Shown: piece by piece, positions 26,719-35,022 of the stretch
Layout of the letters: each line of letters begins with the position of its first letter
Numbering within the stretch: the stretch's first letter is position 1
NCBI RefSeq assembly: GCF_047730165.1
Contig: NZ_CP159834.1
Span: 1,798,001-1,862,000, forward strand
DNA: 64,000 bases
Direction of reading: 5' to 3'
Source: Patiriisocius sp047730165
GTDB taxonomy: Bacteria; Bacteroidota; Bacteroidia; Flavobacteriales; Flavobacteriaceae
Program-made: the position numbers and the translations under genes
The notes under the pieces: generated by a model
Seen by the model: the letters and a program-made list of their open reading frames with translations, nothing else
Database searches by the model: none
Told to the model about the DNA's origin: nothing

Positions 26719-27432
26719 ATGATACTATCAAAACTTCAAACTCAAGGAAAGGCGTATTCGCAAATAACGGGTCTTTTATATCTGATTATTGCAATTATTG
26801 GCGGATTTAGTATTGGTTATATGCCAAGTGTAATTATTGCTGAAGGAAATGCAGTGCTTACGTTCCAGAACCTAATAGATAATCAAGAATTATTTAGATG
26901 GGGTATTTCAGGTGATATCGTAGTAATGGTTCTGGAAATTGTGCTTACCGTGATGCTTTATCATCTTTTTAAATCATTTAGCACTACAGGAATGACCATT
27001 GCGACTTATTCTAGACTTGCCATGGCTATAATCATGGGAGTGAATCTTATTAATTACATGATTCCTGCAATAATTATGACCCAGCCTGAATATCTAAGCG
27101 TATTTAGTTCTTCTGAATTAGAATCCCTGACCCTTCTTTTTTTTAAGGCTCATAAGTATGGGGAATTGGCTTGGCAAATTTTCTTTTCGATTCATCTTTT
27201 TACACTTGGATATGTCATTCGAAAATCAAGGAAAACACCTAAATGGTTAGGCATTATAATGTTGATAGGAGGCATTGGCTATGCAGGAGATAGCTTTATT
27301 CAATTCATATTAATGAATTCTGAGATACTTTCTATATTGTTTTCATCTTTACTTGTTTTGGCTGTAATTGCTGAATTTTGGTTCGCATTTTGGCTCTTGA
27401 TTAAAGGAATGAACAAAGAAGCCAAATCTTAA
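26719..27432 (+). CDS. DUF4386 membrane protein
   Basis: 237 residues with six TM helices: starts AYSQITGLLYLIIAIIGGFSIGY, then VVMVLEIVLTVMLYHLFK, RLAMAIIMGVNLINYMIPAI, FFSIHLFTLGYVIRKS, WLGIIMLIGGIGYAGDSF and VLAVIAEFWFAFWLLIKG. These are the conserved blocks of DUF4386. Function unknown. Convergent with a Crp/Fnr regulator 6 bp away; both lie in one matched interval (E18-E19), suggesting a regulator/target module. Confidence 0.85.
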   Translation: MILSKLQTQGKAYSQITGLLYLIIAIIGGFSIGYMPSVIIAEGNAVLTFQNLIDNQELFRWGISGDIVVMVLEIVLTVMLYHLFKSFSTTGMTIATYSRLAMAIIMGVNLINYMIPAIIMTQPEYLSVFSSSELESLTLLFFKAHKYGELAWQIFFSIHLFTLGYVIRKSRKTPKWLGIIMLIGGIGYAGDSFIQFILMNSEILSILFSSLLVLAVIAEFWFAFWLLIKGMNKEAKS

Positions 27433-27438
27433 AAGTGG

Positions 27439-28020
27439 TTATGCTTTTTTCTGATAAGCTCGCTTTTTAATTCGGCTTAGTGATTCAGGAGTCACACCAA
27501 GATAACTAGCAATCTGATGTTGAGGAACTCGATTCATTAAGCTAGGGTTATTTTCCATCAAGTCTGTAAAGCGTTCTTCGGGAGAGGAGGTCATAAATGA
27601 GGCCATTCTCTCTTGAAGTTCTCCAGCATCCTTTTCAACTTCGTTTTTTATGAATTCTGTAAGCCGTGGTATGCGTTCACACATTTGGTCAACTAAAGAT
27701 TGACTACCAACTGTCAGTAGGCAATCTTCAGAACATTCCAAAAAATGCTTAGAAGGAACTTGATTGGTATAACTAGAAAAAGAATTGACGGATTGACCTT
27801 CCGTAAAAAAGGCAGTGGTTTTTTCCAATCCATCTTTTATGTAGAATTCCCTTATGCAACCTCTTACTATGGCATAACATTCTTTTGAGATTCTACCTTC
27901 TTTAAGCAATATATATCCTTTATTGAACTCTCGAAGTATGGTGTTCTCAACAATAATTTTAGCTTCATCCGAATTTAAAAATGGGAAATTGGATATAAAT
28001 GCTCTAAACTCGTTTTCCAT
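27439..28020 (-). CDS. Crp/Fnr-family transcriptional regulator
   Basis: 193 residues: N-terminal cyclic-nucleotide-type beta-roll (about 15-115: LLKEGRISKECYAIVRGCIREFY) without an obvious cAMP phosphate-binding Arg-Ser pair, long dimer helix, and C-terminal HTH (VPQHQIASYLGVTPESLSRIKK, about 162-183). No Fnr iron-sulfur cysteine cluster. This Bacteroidetes-type group often controls one adjacent gene; here the partner is the convergent DUF4386 gene. Confidence 0.88.
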   Translation of the reverse strand: MENEFRAFISNFPFLNSDEAKIIVENTILREFNKGYILLKEGRISKECYAIVRGCIREFYIKDGLEKTTAFFTEGQSVNSFSSYTNQVPSKHFLECSEDCLLTVGSQSLVDQMCERIPRLTEFIKNEVEKDAGELQERMASFMTSSPEERFTDLMENNPSLMNRVPQHQIASYLGVTPESLSRIKKRAYQKKA

Positions 28021-28037
28021 CTTTTTTATTTAATACC

Positions 28038-28090
28038 ATATAACGGTTTGGATAAGCGGTCGTTTTAATGCCGTTTATTTTATGTTAGCA
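28038..28090 (+). repeat. attC-like element E19, shortest (53 bp)
   Basis: Left ATATAAC (28038-28044), right GTTAGCA (28084-28090). The arm TTTGGATAAGCGG pairs with CCGTTTATTTTA. Its right arm includes the stop codon and the last five codons of the amidohydrolase gene. Confidence 0.75.
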
Positions 28091-29796
28091 ATAGTTTCTC
28101 TTCTATAAACAGAGCTACCTTCTTTGATAGTTTGTAATACAATGATGTCTTTAATTTTTTCTTTATCGACAGTTAATGGATTTGAATCAAGTATGACTAA
28201 ATCCGCCAATTTACCAATCTCTAAAGTGCCTTTAGTCTTCTCTTCAAAATGCTGATAAGCTGACCATTCTGTAATACATTTTAATGCTTCGTAAGGTGAT
28301 AGTCTTTCTTCCTTTCCTATGATGCTCCCTGATCTGGAAACCCTGTTTGTAGCAGTCCAAATAACACGCATTAAATTTGGTAATGCTACAGGTGCATCAG
28401 TATGAATAGTTATTTTTAATCCCTTATTTAAGGCAGTGCGAGTTGGGCTTATGTTATTACCCAAACTATCTCCAATTATTTCTTTATGCCAATCTCCCCA
28501 ATAAAAAGTGTGTAATGGAAACAAAGAAGCTATTATATTTAAATTCTTGAATGCATCCAACTGATCTTCCCTAACATATTGTCCATGTATAAGGACATCT
28601 CGTCTGTTTTCATTCCCATATTTAGCTGTAACTTTTTTTAAGGTTCGAATCATCTGATCCATAGCAGCATCTCCATTCGCGTGAGTATGTATTTGCCAAT
28701 TATTTTGAAAAGCACTTTCATAAATTTTTTCAACATCTTCATCTAATGGAATAGCTGGGTAACCTAAATAGCCTTCTTCTGCGCCGTCTGGAGGGATGAG
28801 ATAAGGTTTAGTACGCCATGCTGTTCTGCCCTGTGGCGATCCGTCTAATGTAAGTTTTACGCCTCCTATTCTATAGTGATTTTTATAAGATGAGCTATAC
28901 CAATCTGTTTTAAGCAAGGAATCAGCAACAGAATAATCAATGTAGCTTATGACATCTAACTTTAGGAAATTAGTATTAGCCGCATACTCTAAAAAAAGAT
29001 GAGAACTTGGCATTGCTCTTCCTTCTTGTACGGTAGTGTAACCATAGGATAAAGCCATATTTTGACCAGCTGTAAGAAATATTTTTATGGCCTCTTCACT
29101 CTTGGGACCCAGTACCATCGGCATAAACGGAATTGCTGCTAATTCTTCTAAAACTCCATTAGGCTCTTTTGTTCCGGGTTTTCTTCTAATTATACCACCT
29201 TCTGGGTCGGGAGAATCAGCAGTTAGCTTAAGTAATTCCAAACCTTTGCTATTAACAACACAGAAATGACCAGAGATATGGATAATCATAACAGGATACT
29301 CTGTTGATACTTTATCCAAATCCTCTTTAGTAGGAAATCGTTTATCTTCTAAAACAGAATCATCGAATCCCATTCCGAAAATCCATCCAGTTAATTCAAT
29401 ATTTTCAGGGGTTGACCAATCTTTCAGTATTTGAATTAGGGCATCAATATTATTTGCTCCAGCATCCGGAGGAGGTAGTATTTGAGCTCCGATGGATTGA
29501 CTTGGAAATCCAGCGAAATGGGCGTGTGCATCAATAAAACCAGGAAGTAATGTTTTTCCATCGAGGTTCATTTGTGTTGACCTGGGGAACAACTTTTTAG
29601 CTTCTGAAAGACGTCCAACAAACACTATCGTATCACTATTTGTGACTATTGATTCAACGTAATTAGGTTTATCGCCACTCATTGTAAGAATATCACCTCC
29701 ATAATATAGGATTTTATTTTCTACTAATTTACTAGATTGATTAGAGCAAGCTGAAACGAGGGATATTAAGATTGAAAATATTAGAATCTGTTTCAT
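28075..29796 (-). CDS. lipoprotein amidohydrolase, YtcJ-like
   Basis: 573 residues. Lipobox LVSAC at residues 13-17 gives a predicted lipidated Cys. Amidohydrolase family 3 features: LDGKTLLPGFIDAHAHF with the metal-binding HxH (about 92-94), QIHTHANGDAAMDQ, and the C-terminal GTLEIGKLADLVILDSNPL. Related YtcJ enzymes deacylate N-acyl amino acids or act on similar amides; the substrate here is open. It is anchored in a periplasmic or outer membrane leaflet. The last residues (ANIK) are encoded within E19. Confidence 0.88.
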   Translation of the reverse strand: MKQILIFSILISLVSACSNQSSKLVENKILYYGGDILTMSGDKPNYVESIVTNSDTIVFVGRLSEAKKLFPRSTQMNLDGKTLLPGFIDAHAHFAGFPSQSIGAQILPPPDAGANNIDALIQILKDWSTPENIELTGWIFGMGFDDSVLEDKRFPTKEDLDKVSTEYPVMIIHISGHFCVVNSKGLELLKLTADSPDPEGGIIRRKPGTKEPNGVLEELAAIPFMPMVLGPKSEEAIKIFLTAGQNMALSYGYTTVQEGRAMPSSHLFLEYAANTNFLKLDVISYIDYSVADSLLKTDWYSSSYKNHYRIGGVKLTLDGSPQGRTAWRTKPYLIPPDGAEEGYLGYPAIPLDEDVEKIYESAFQNNWQIHTHANGDAAMDQMIRTLKKVTAKYGNENRRDVLIHGQYVREDQLDAFKNLNIIASLFPLHTFYWGDWHKEIIGDSLGNNISPTRTALNKGLKITIHTDAPVALPNLMRVIWTATNRVSRSGSIIGKEERLSPYEALKCITEWSAYQHFEEKTKGTLEIGKLADLVILDSNPLTVDKEKIKDIIVLQTIKEGSSVYRRETIANIK

Positions 29797-29821
29797 ATGT
29801 TTCTTTCTGAGTTATTATTAA

Positions 29822-29929
29822 TGCTAACGGTTAGTGTATGGGCTGTGGTGTGTTAAGTCACAGACCAATATCAAAAGGGTACTTTTCAAGTAGGGTAGGA
29901 CAAGCCATAGCTTATACAACTTGTTAGCG
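29822..29929 (+). repeat. attC-like element E20, family F
   Basis: Left TGCTAAC (29822-29828), right GTTAGCG (29923-29929). The left end is the perfect complement of E19's right GTTAGCA. The arm GTGTATGGGCTGTGG pairs with CAAGCCATAGCTTATAC. Confidence 0.8.
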
Positions 29930-30265
29930 CACGTTCTTTATTTTTTAAGTCAGATTGACACGCTTTCTGGCTTGTAATTTTTATTAAGGATCTAATATAG
30001 CCAAAACCATTTAAAGTTCGTTACAGTATTCCGTATTACGTTTTCCCCGTGGTTTTTGGTCAGATTAAAATCGGGTGAGAATTAGAGAGGTTGAGCCTTA
30101 CATTTTAACATCCAAAAAAAATCCGAATCTATTCAGTCGGTTCTTATCCGTCAGAGTAAAATCCGGCGCAATGATTTTCAGCCCTGGCTAAGTTTTAATT
30201 TTTCCCACTAAAAACCGAAAAAAAATTCGATTGGATTTCTACATTTTTAGTCTTAGTCAACTGTT
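29930..30265. other. gene-less interval between E20 and E21
   Basis: 336 bp bounded by two elements whose facing ends match in the core (GTTAGC / GCTAAC), as real cassettes do. No ORF with a plausible start exceeds about 20 codons on either strand. The text includes paired segments (ATCCGAATC, GGTTCTTATCCG, AAATCCGGCG) but no clear hairpin. It may be a non-coding cassette, an RNA gene, or a decayed gene. Confidence 0.55.
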
Positions 30266-30397
30266 AGCTAACGTTGTTGTATATGAGCGGTGGCGTGTCT
30301 CGTCACGAACCTCTCCAAATAAAAACTGGATTTGGGAAATCCGCAGAATTTTCCAAGTAGGCATTGACCAGGCCGTAACTTATATAATGTATTGTGC
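30266..30397 (+). repeat. attC-like element E21, family F
   Basis: Left AGCTAAC (30266-30272), right ATTGTGC (30391-30397). The latter is one base off GTTGTGC and so 6/7 complementary to E22's left GCACAAC. Shares TGAGCGGTGGCGTGT and AAGTAGGCATTGACCAGGCC with the E20 layout. Confidence 0.75.
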
Positions 30398-30465
30398 GTA
30401 TGCACTTCTAATTTAATTTGAACCATAAAGATTTGTAGCACCACTTCTTTTTACCGCAAACGACA

Positions 30466-31656
30466 TTATTTTTCACTTTTTAATGAACTATAAACTGCTC
30501 TTCTAAAATCTTTTGAAATTTCAAAAGAGAAGTCTCTTGCTCGAGTCATAAATATACCATAAAGATCATTCTCTGAATCAATCCAAAAATGAGTATTATG
30601 ATAACCAGCCCATCCAAAGATGCCTTTTGGTGAATTTGTTCCGTCACGATCTGGATCTGTTAACACAAAAAAAGAAAAACCTATCTCAAAACCGTTGTCA
30701 TCATCTTTTGAATAGGGCTTTGTCATCATATCGATACTTTCTTGTGATATTATTTTTTGCTCTTTAAATGTTCCTCCATTTAATAACATTTGGCAAAAAC
30801 TTGAATAGTCATTTAATGTAGAAACTAAACCTTCGCCACCAAAATATGCTTTATTGTTGATGTCATAGGTTAGCTCGTCAAGCTCATTCGTAAAACCCTT
30901 AATAGTTTCATTGTTAATATATAGTGCTTGAAAATTTTCTCGATCACTTTCTGTTAAATGAAATTTTGTTTCATTCATTTCAAGAGGGTCAAAAATTTCA
31001 AATTTTAAAAATTCATAAAAATTTTTATTTGACACAACTTCCGCTACTCTTCCAAGTATTGCCATATTAATACCATATTCATACTTTGAACCAGGCTCAA
31101 ACTCTACAGGGTGATTTGCAACATCTGAAGCAAAGTCTTTCAGGTTACCGTATTTTAAAGTACTTGTAAATAATTCTGGATTACCATAATATTTGTATCC
31201 AGATCTATGTGTCATTAAATGAAATAAAGTCAAATCTTTCTTGCATTTGTAAATTCCGTCGTCTCCTTTACACTTAAGATTTTCAAATTCTGGAATATAT
31301 TTAGATACTTTATCTTCAAAATTAATTAACCCTTTTTCATGCAGTATCAGCATCGCTACAATGGTAATCGGTTTTGACATTGACCATATTGGAAATATAG
31401 TATTGTTGTCTATTGCTTTTGCATTAGGATTCTTGGAATTTTCTATATGATGGTATAGTATTTCACTATCTTTAAAAACCAAAGCAACATTACTTGCAGT
31501 AATTTCATCTTCAATAAGATTTTTCTGGAATGTTTCTATTTTTTCAAACTGTGAATACACATTGCTAATAGAAGTAAAAAAGAAGAATATGAATATTATT
31601 TTTTTCAAAATGATATTTATTTGTTGCTTATTTCCGATGCTTATCGGCTTTCCCAT
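30466..31656 (-). CDS. exported serine hydrolase, class C beta-lactamase fold
   Basis: Start at 31656 (MGKPISIG); a further-upstream Met would start inside E22. 396 residues: N-terminal hydrophobic signal (KKIIFIFFFFTSISNVYSQ), the SxxK motif SMSK (about residue 92-95), Tyr in YEYGINMA in place of the usual YxN, and GWAGYHNT near the C-terminal HxG/KTG position. Family S12 members act as esterases, D-aminopeptidases or carboxypeptidases; true beta-lactamase activity is unlikely. One of four such genes in this window, all in different intervals. Confidence 0.86.
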   Translation of the reverse strand: MGKPISIGNKQQINIILKKIIFIFFFFTSISNVYSQFEKIETFQKNLIEDEITASNVALVFKDSEILYHHIENSKNPNAKAIDNNTIFPIWSMSKPITIVAMLILHEKGLINFEDKVSKYIPEFENLKCKGDDGIYKCKKDLTLFHLMTHRSGYKYYGNPELFTSTLKYGNLKDFASDVANHPVEFEPGSKYEYGINMAILGRVAEVVSNKNFYEFLKFEIFDPLEMNETKFHLTESDRENFQALYINNETIKGFTNELDELTYDINNKAYFGGEGLVSTLNDYSSFCQMLLNGGTFKEQKIISQESIDMMTKPYSKDDDNGFEIGFSFFVLTDPDRDGTNSPKGIFGWAGYHNTHFWIDSENDLYGIFMTRARDFSFEISKDFRRAVYSSLKSEK

Positions 31657-31689
31657 TTTTGTATTGTTAATTTTACTTTCCCGAATAAC

Positions 31690-31822
31690 GCACAACGTTA
31701 TTGTGTATGGTTAGTTGTGTGGTTAAGCAACTAATTTAGTAAACAAATACGAACCCGAGAAAATTCCGAAGGGATTTTCCGAGTACACACAAAACAAGCA
31801 ATTGATTATAAACGTTCTTGGC
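31690..31822 (+). repeat. attC-like element E22, family A
   Basis: Left GCACAAC (31690-31696). The right end reads CTTGGCA after AAACGTT, so the GTT is mutated. Centre AAAATTCCGAAGGGATTTTCC. Confidence 0.74.
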
Positions 31823-31873
31823 AAATGTATTTTTGCTTTTAAATAGCTTATTTAGATAGACTTATAGAGTTTT

Positions 31874-32374
31874 TTAATTAAAAACTATTGCAGTAGTACC
31901 TTTTGTTAAATTTGTATTTATCAATGTTCCGAAACCTAATTTATCATTTGCACAAGCAGCTAAAATCTTCATAGGCATTCTGTCATTACCTATATAAGCA
32001 AATATTGCATCTTTTTTTTTTGATATTCTCATAGAACCATAAATATTGCCAATAGAAACTAAAGGTAAAGAGTTTATGTTTGTGAATTTAATTACAGAAT
32101 TTGCATTTATGGTATCATTTCCTGTTTCCCATAAAATATCACTTTCATCAAAACCAAAATGATTTCCATTCCATTCGGAATCAGTAAAATGAATTTTGGT
32201 TCTTGGGAGAATATTCACAGAAGTACTAATTGAAAAACCATCATTATCTGAAGAATTCATGGATGCAAAAGAAATATCTCCAACTTTTAGGGAGTTCTCA
32301 TTACTTTTTATTGCTATTACTGATACACTTATAATTAATAATGTTAAAACGGATATTGCTTTAAGTTCTTTCAC
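31874..32374 (-). CDS. small exported protein, unknown
   Basis: 166 residues with a hydrophobic N-terminus (VLTLLIISVSVIAI) that could be a signal peptide or anchor. The mature part begins VGDISFASMNSSDNDGFSIST and INILPRTKIHFTDSEWNGNHFGFDESDILWETG. This pattern (GD-x-F ... DGFSx ... T-x-I-x-FTDxEW) is found at the start of secreted Bacteroidetes proteins of lamin-tail/adhesin type. It is much shorter than those, so it may be a stand-alone domain or a truncated gene. About 50 bp separate its stop from E22. Confidence 0.55.
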   Translation of the reverse strand: MKELKAISVLTLLIISVSVIAIKSNENSLKVGDISFASMNSSDNDGFSISTSVNILPRTKIHFTDSEWNGNHFGFDESDILWETGNDTINANSVIKFTNINSLPLVSIGNIYGSMRISKKKDAIFAYIGNDRMPMKILAACANDKLGFGTLINTNLTKGTTAIVFN

Positions 32375-32510
32375 TTCAATTAAAATATTTTAAGTAAAAG
32401 TACCTTGTATATTTTTTTATAAAGTTATTGAATGCTTATTAAATTGTTAAGTTAAACTAGATAGTGTTTAATTAATGTTACTTACTTGATTTCAGCTTCA
32501 TTTATATGTG

Positions 32511-32641
32511 TGCTAACTGTCTATTATAATAGCAGTAGCGAATTAAAGTTCACATATTTTCAGTTAGTAAGATAACGAATTAACAGCAAAAACGGTTTGA
32601 GTACTCACCCAAACCGCTATTGCTTTTATACATTGTTATCA
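32511..32641 (+). repeat. attC-like element E23, family E
   Basis: Left TGCTAAC (32511-32517), right GTTATCA (32635-32641), ending 3 bp before the next stop codon. Arm ATTATAATAGCAGTAGCG / CCGCTATTGCTTTTATA. The right end continues as GTTATCACCA, matching GTTAGCACCA before E24. Confidence 0.78.
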
Positions 32642-32644
32642 CCA

Positions 32645-33286
32645 TTATTCGTTTCTCAACTCCTCCATTTCAGCAATCATATTTTCGAGTTTTCTAAAAA
32701 TTCGACTGTAAGCCAAATTCACATCCCATTTATAAATTTTACCACCAAAAACATAAATTAGAACCGCAATTACAAGGGCTATAATCCATGTAAATGTTGG
32801 AATTCCATAGACTAGATGAAATCCAGAATTCAAAATCGCTACATTCGTTACTTCTCCTGTTTTCAATGCATGTACTATTGGCATCAAAGATGCTAAGAAA
32901 ACCAGGGGGTAAAAGAAACGCATTACTTTTGTATTGTTTGAAATGGCCATTTCAAGCCAGCTGTTGAATGACTTGAGATAATCATAATTACTCAAACTAG
33001 CATCAATGTTTTTCATGGTTCTTCCCTGTTTAATACTTATCCAACAAACCCCCATAAAGAGAAAAAGTATGAATACTCCGGTATAGGGAGTCCCAAGCGC
33101 AGCGTACAGCCCCCAATTCAAAAATGCAACAACCATAATGACGTAAATATTAACTTTCATCATTCGTTTGAATTTATCTATAATAGTTTTCGATTTTTGA
33201 TTATATAAATCATTGATTTTAGGAGCAACTAGTGAGTCACTGTCTAAAAATCCTTTTTTCCAAATTGTTTCAATTGATCTTCCCAT
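32645..33286 (-). CDS. membrane protein encoded with ECF sigma factor, possible anti-sigma
   Basis: 213 residues, four TM helices (about 46-64, 67-85, 121-139, 163-181) with a cytosolic N-terminus (45 residues) and a C-terminal amphipathic coil (KLENMIAEMEELRNE). It overlaps the sigma-factor gene by 17 bp and is translated just after it, the usual place of an anti-sigma factor. It lacks a zinc-binding HxxxCxxC motif, so the anti-sigma role is inference from context only. Confidence 0.6.
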   Translation of the reverse strand: MGRSIETIWKKGFLDSDSLVAPKINDLYNQKSKTIIDKFKRMMKVNIYVIMVVAFLNWGLYAALGTPYTGVFILFLFMGVCWISIKQGRTMKNIDASLSNYDYLKSFNSWLEMAISNNTKVMRFFYPLVFLASLMPIVHALKTGEVTNVAILNSGFHLVYGIPTFTWIIALVIAVLIYVFGGKIYKWDVNLAYSRIFRKLENMIAEMEELRNE

Positions 33287-33767
33287 CTAATACTTTTTTT
33301 AAGCGTTCCTTTATTCTTGTAATTCGTACACCGATGTTGTTAGCATTGGTGCCAATGATATCGGCGATTTCCTGATATGACTTTTCTTCTAGATAAAGTA
33401 AAATCACTCCTCTGTCAACTTCAGATAATTGTCTAATGGCATCATACAATTGATTAAGAGATTCATCAGCAAAGGCATGGCTTTTTTCTATGGCTTCTTC
33501 AGGCAAGGAGTCAGAAGCGAAATACTGGTGATTTTTTTTCTTTTTCTTTAGCAAAGTCAAGCATACATTCAATGATATCTTATAAACCCAAGTAGACCAT
33601 TCACTTTGCTCCTGAAAATTATCTTTGCTTCTCCAAATCTGTAAACACACCTCTTGGTAGTAATCTTCAAAATCTTCCTGAGAATTGGTATATGCCCGAC
33701 AAATTTTTATGATTATGGCTGCACAGGGTAAAATCGATAATCTGTAAAAATCATTACTCATGTGCAA
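33270..33767 (-). CDS. ECF-type RNA polymerase sigma factor
   Basis: 165 residues. Region 2 (about 12-85): DFEDYYQEVCLQIWRSKDNF and WSTWVYKISLNVCLTLLKK. Region 4 (about 110-160): LSEVDRGVILLYLEEKSYQEIADIIGTNANNIGVRITRIKERLKKVL with a complete HTH. Start may be codon 1 or the Met at codon 3. Middle gene of an operon: 70-residue membrane protein, sigma factor, four-TM protein. The whole operon lies in one interval (E23-E24). Confidence 0.88.
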   Translation of the reverse strand: MHMSNDFYRLSILPCAAIIIKICRAYTNSQEDFEDYYQEVCLQIWRSKDNFQEQSEWSTWVYKISLNVCLTLLKKKKKNHQYFASDSLPEEAIEKSHAFADESLNQLYDAIRQLSEVDRGVILLYLEEKSYQEIADIIGTNANNIGVRITRIKERLKKVLDGKIN

Positions 33768-33794
33768 ATAATTTGATAATTGTAATATTAACTA

Positions 33795-34007
33795 TCATGT
33801 ATTGTTTTTGTTCTTTAAGAACTTATTTACAAAATATCCCAACAAGGAAATCTGCAAACCCGCACCAATTATTAGTGCATTTATTACAATTTGATTTTTA
33901 TCAGAATCTTTTAATACTATACTGCAAATTAGAATAAGTGCCGCCCAAATAAGTGATCCAGATACTTGAAGAATTGAAATGCTTCTATTTTGATTTTTTG
34001 TTTTCAT
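33795..34007 (-). CDS. small two-TM protein upstream of sigma gene
   Basis: 70 residues, two TM helices (about 14-31 and 40-60) and a basic C-terminal tail (NKFLKNKNNT). Lies 27 bp before the sigma gene, same strand, so probably the first gene of that operon. Family not recognised. Possibly a target or a helper of the membrane partner at 32645. Confidence 0.55.
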   Translation of the reverse strand: MKTKNQNRSISILQVSGSLIWAALILICSIVLKDSDKNQIVINALIIGAGLQISLLGYFVNKFLKNKNNT

Positions 34008-34128
34008 AACCTTGTTTTAATTGATTTACTTAGTTAGTGGTCAAAATCAAAAATTATTACACCCATCACCGTTTTTTTTTAATCAGACAATTTATTTACT
34101 CGTGGCAGGAAAATTTTTCAGTAATTGG

Positions 34129-34328
34129 TGCTAACGGTTATGCATAAGAATAGTAGGGCAGAAGGTAAGCTGTTTCCATTCGGTTGAGCAACAAGCCTTT
34201 TTTTTGTTTTATTGGTTTTACAAATTACATCAATTAAAAGCTAAAACAAAAAAAGGGCGACCTTGCAGACATAAAACGACGATTTAATTAAGCCAAAATC
34301 GCACTATTATTTTTATACTTTGTTGTGC
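34129..34328 (+). repeat. attC-like element E24, family C
   Basis: Left TGCTAAC (34129-34135), right GTTGTGC (34322-34328). The right end is a perfect complement of E25's left GCACAAC 5.3 kb away. Arm GCATAAGAATAGTAG / CTATTATTTTTATAC. Confidence 0.78.
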
Positions 34329-34383
34329 ATAGTGCTTTTGCGTTCTGCTTGGTTTTCAATCGTTTCAACTTAGTTCAAATGTG

Positions 34384-34466
34384 TGCGTTGGCAAGGCATA
34401 CTCTTTTACAGTTTTGGTGGCGCGTTGGCTGGCTTGACTGTAAATGTGTACGGTTTTTAGCGTTGG
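34384..34466 (+). repeat. palindrome G1 inside metal-uptake block
   Basis: TACTCTTTTACAGT pairs with ACTGTAAATGTGTA around a GC-rich loop (GGTGGCGCGTTGGCTGGC). Same layout and loop words (GCGTTGGCT, GTGGC) as the palindrome at 38206. Right end GCGTTGGT. No matching AAC heptamer on the left, so likely a different or decayed site type. The surrounding 34329-34532 has no gene. Confidence 0.55.
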
Positions 34467-34532
34467 TTTTGTATGGAAACATCTCACAATTGTTACAATT
34501 AATTTCGTGTGCTTTAAAATAGCGTAAATTTT

Positions 34533-35003
34533 TTATTTAAGAAAATTCATCAATTGCTTCGAGGTGTAATACTCAAATAGGCGTTCTTTTAGTGTAAAAT
34601 CTTTATTGAGTATGACCGTTGCTGGAAGCGAAAACGGAAATTCTTCCCGTGAAGCCAATAATAAGGGTATTTCGTGAATTCCGTTACGCTTTTTAAGTGC
34701 TTGTTTATTTTTAAACTGTACGCCTTCAAAGGTGATGGTGTCGGTGCACTCAACGTCCATTTCCACGGCATAGTAGTCAGCGTTTATTTTTTTTATTATT
34801 TCTGGCTTTGTAAAGATTTCGCGTTCTATTTTTTTGCAATAGGCGCACCATTTTGCGTGAAAGAAGATAAAAACCGGTTTTGGGTTTTCGGCGAGATTTT
34901 GTTCAAGTTCGACCCAAGATTTCCATTGGATGCCTTCACTTTGGGAATAAGCTCTCGGCATCCATAGAAAACTAACTAACACAAATAAAAAAATCGCTTT
35001 CAT
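34533..35003 (-). CDS. exported thioredoxin-fold protein
   Basis: Start at 35003 (MKAIFLFVLVSFLWM); the longer reading to 35036 would overlap the TonB receptor gene. 156 residues: signal peptide to about residue 20 (RAYSQ), then a thioredoxin-like fold with WCAYC (CxxC active site), VFIFFHAKWCAYCKK, and the cis-Pro region SLPATVILN. A periplasmic thiol oxidoreductase of the thioredoxin_7/DsbD-gamma-like type. It lies 20 bp after the TonB receptor gene in the same direction, so an operon. Confidence 0.84.
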   Translation of the reverse strand: MKAIFLFVLVSFLWMPRAYSQSEGIQWKSWVELEQNLAENPKPVFIFFHAKWCAYCKKIEREIFTKPEIIKKINADYYAVEMDVECTDTITFEGVQFKNKQALKKRNGIHEIPLLLASREEFPFSLPATVILNKDFTLKERLFEYYTSKQLMNFLK

Positions 35004-35022
35004 TTTAAAGAATATCTGTAAT

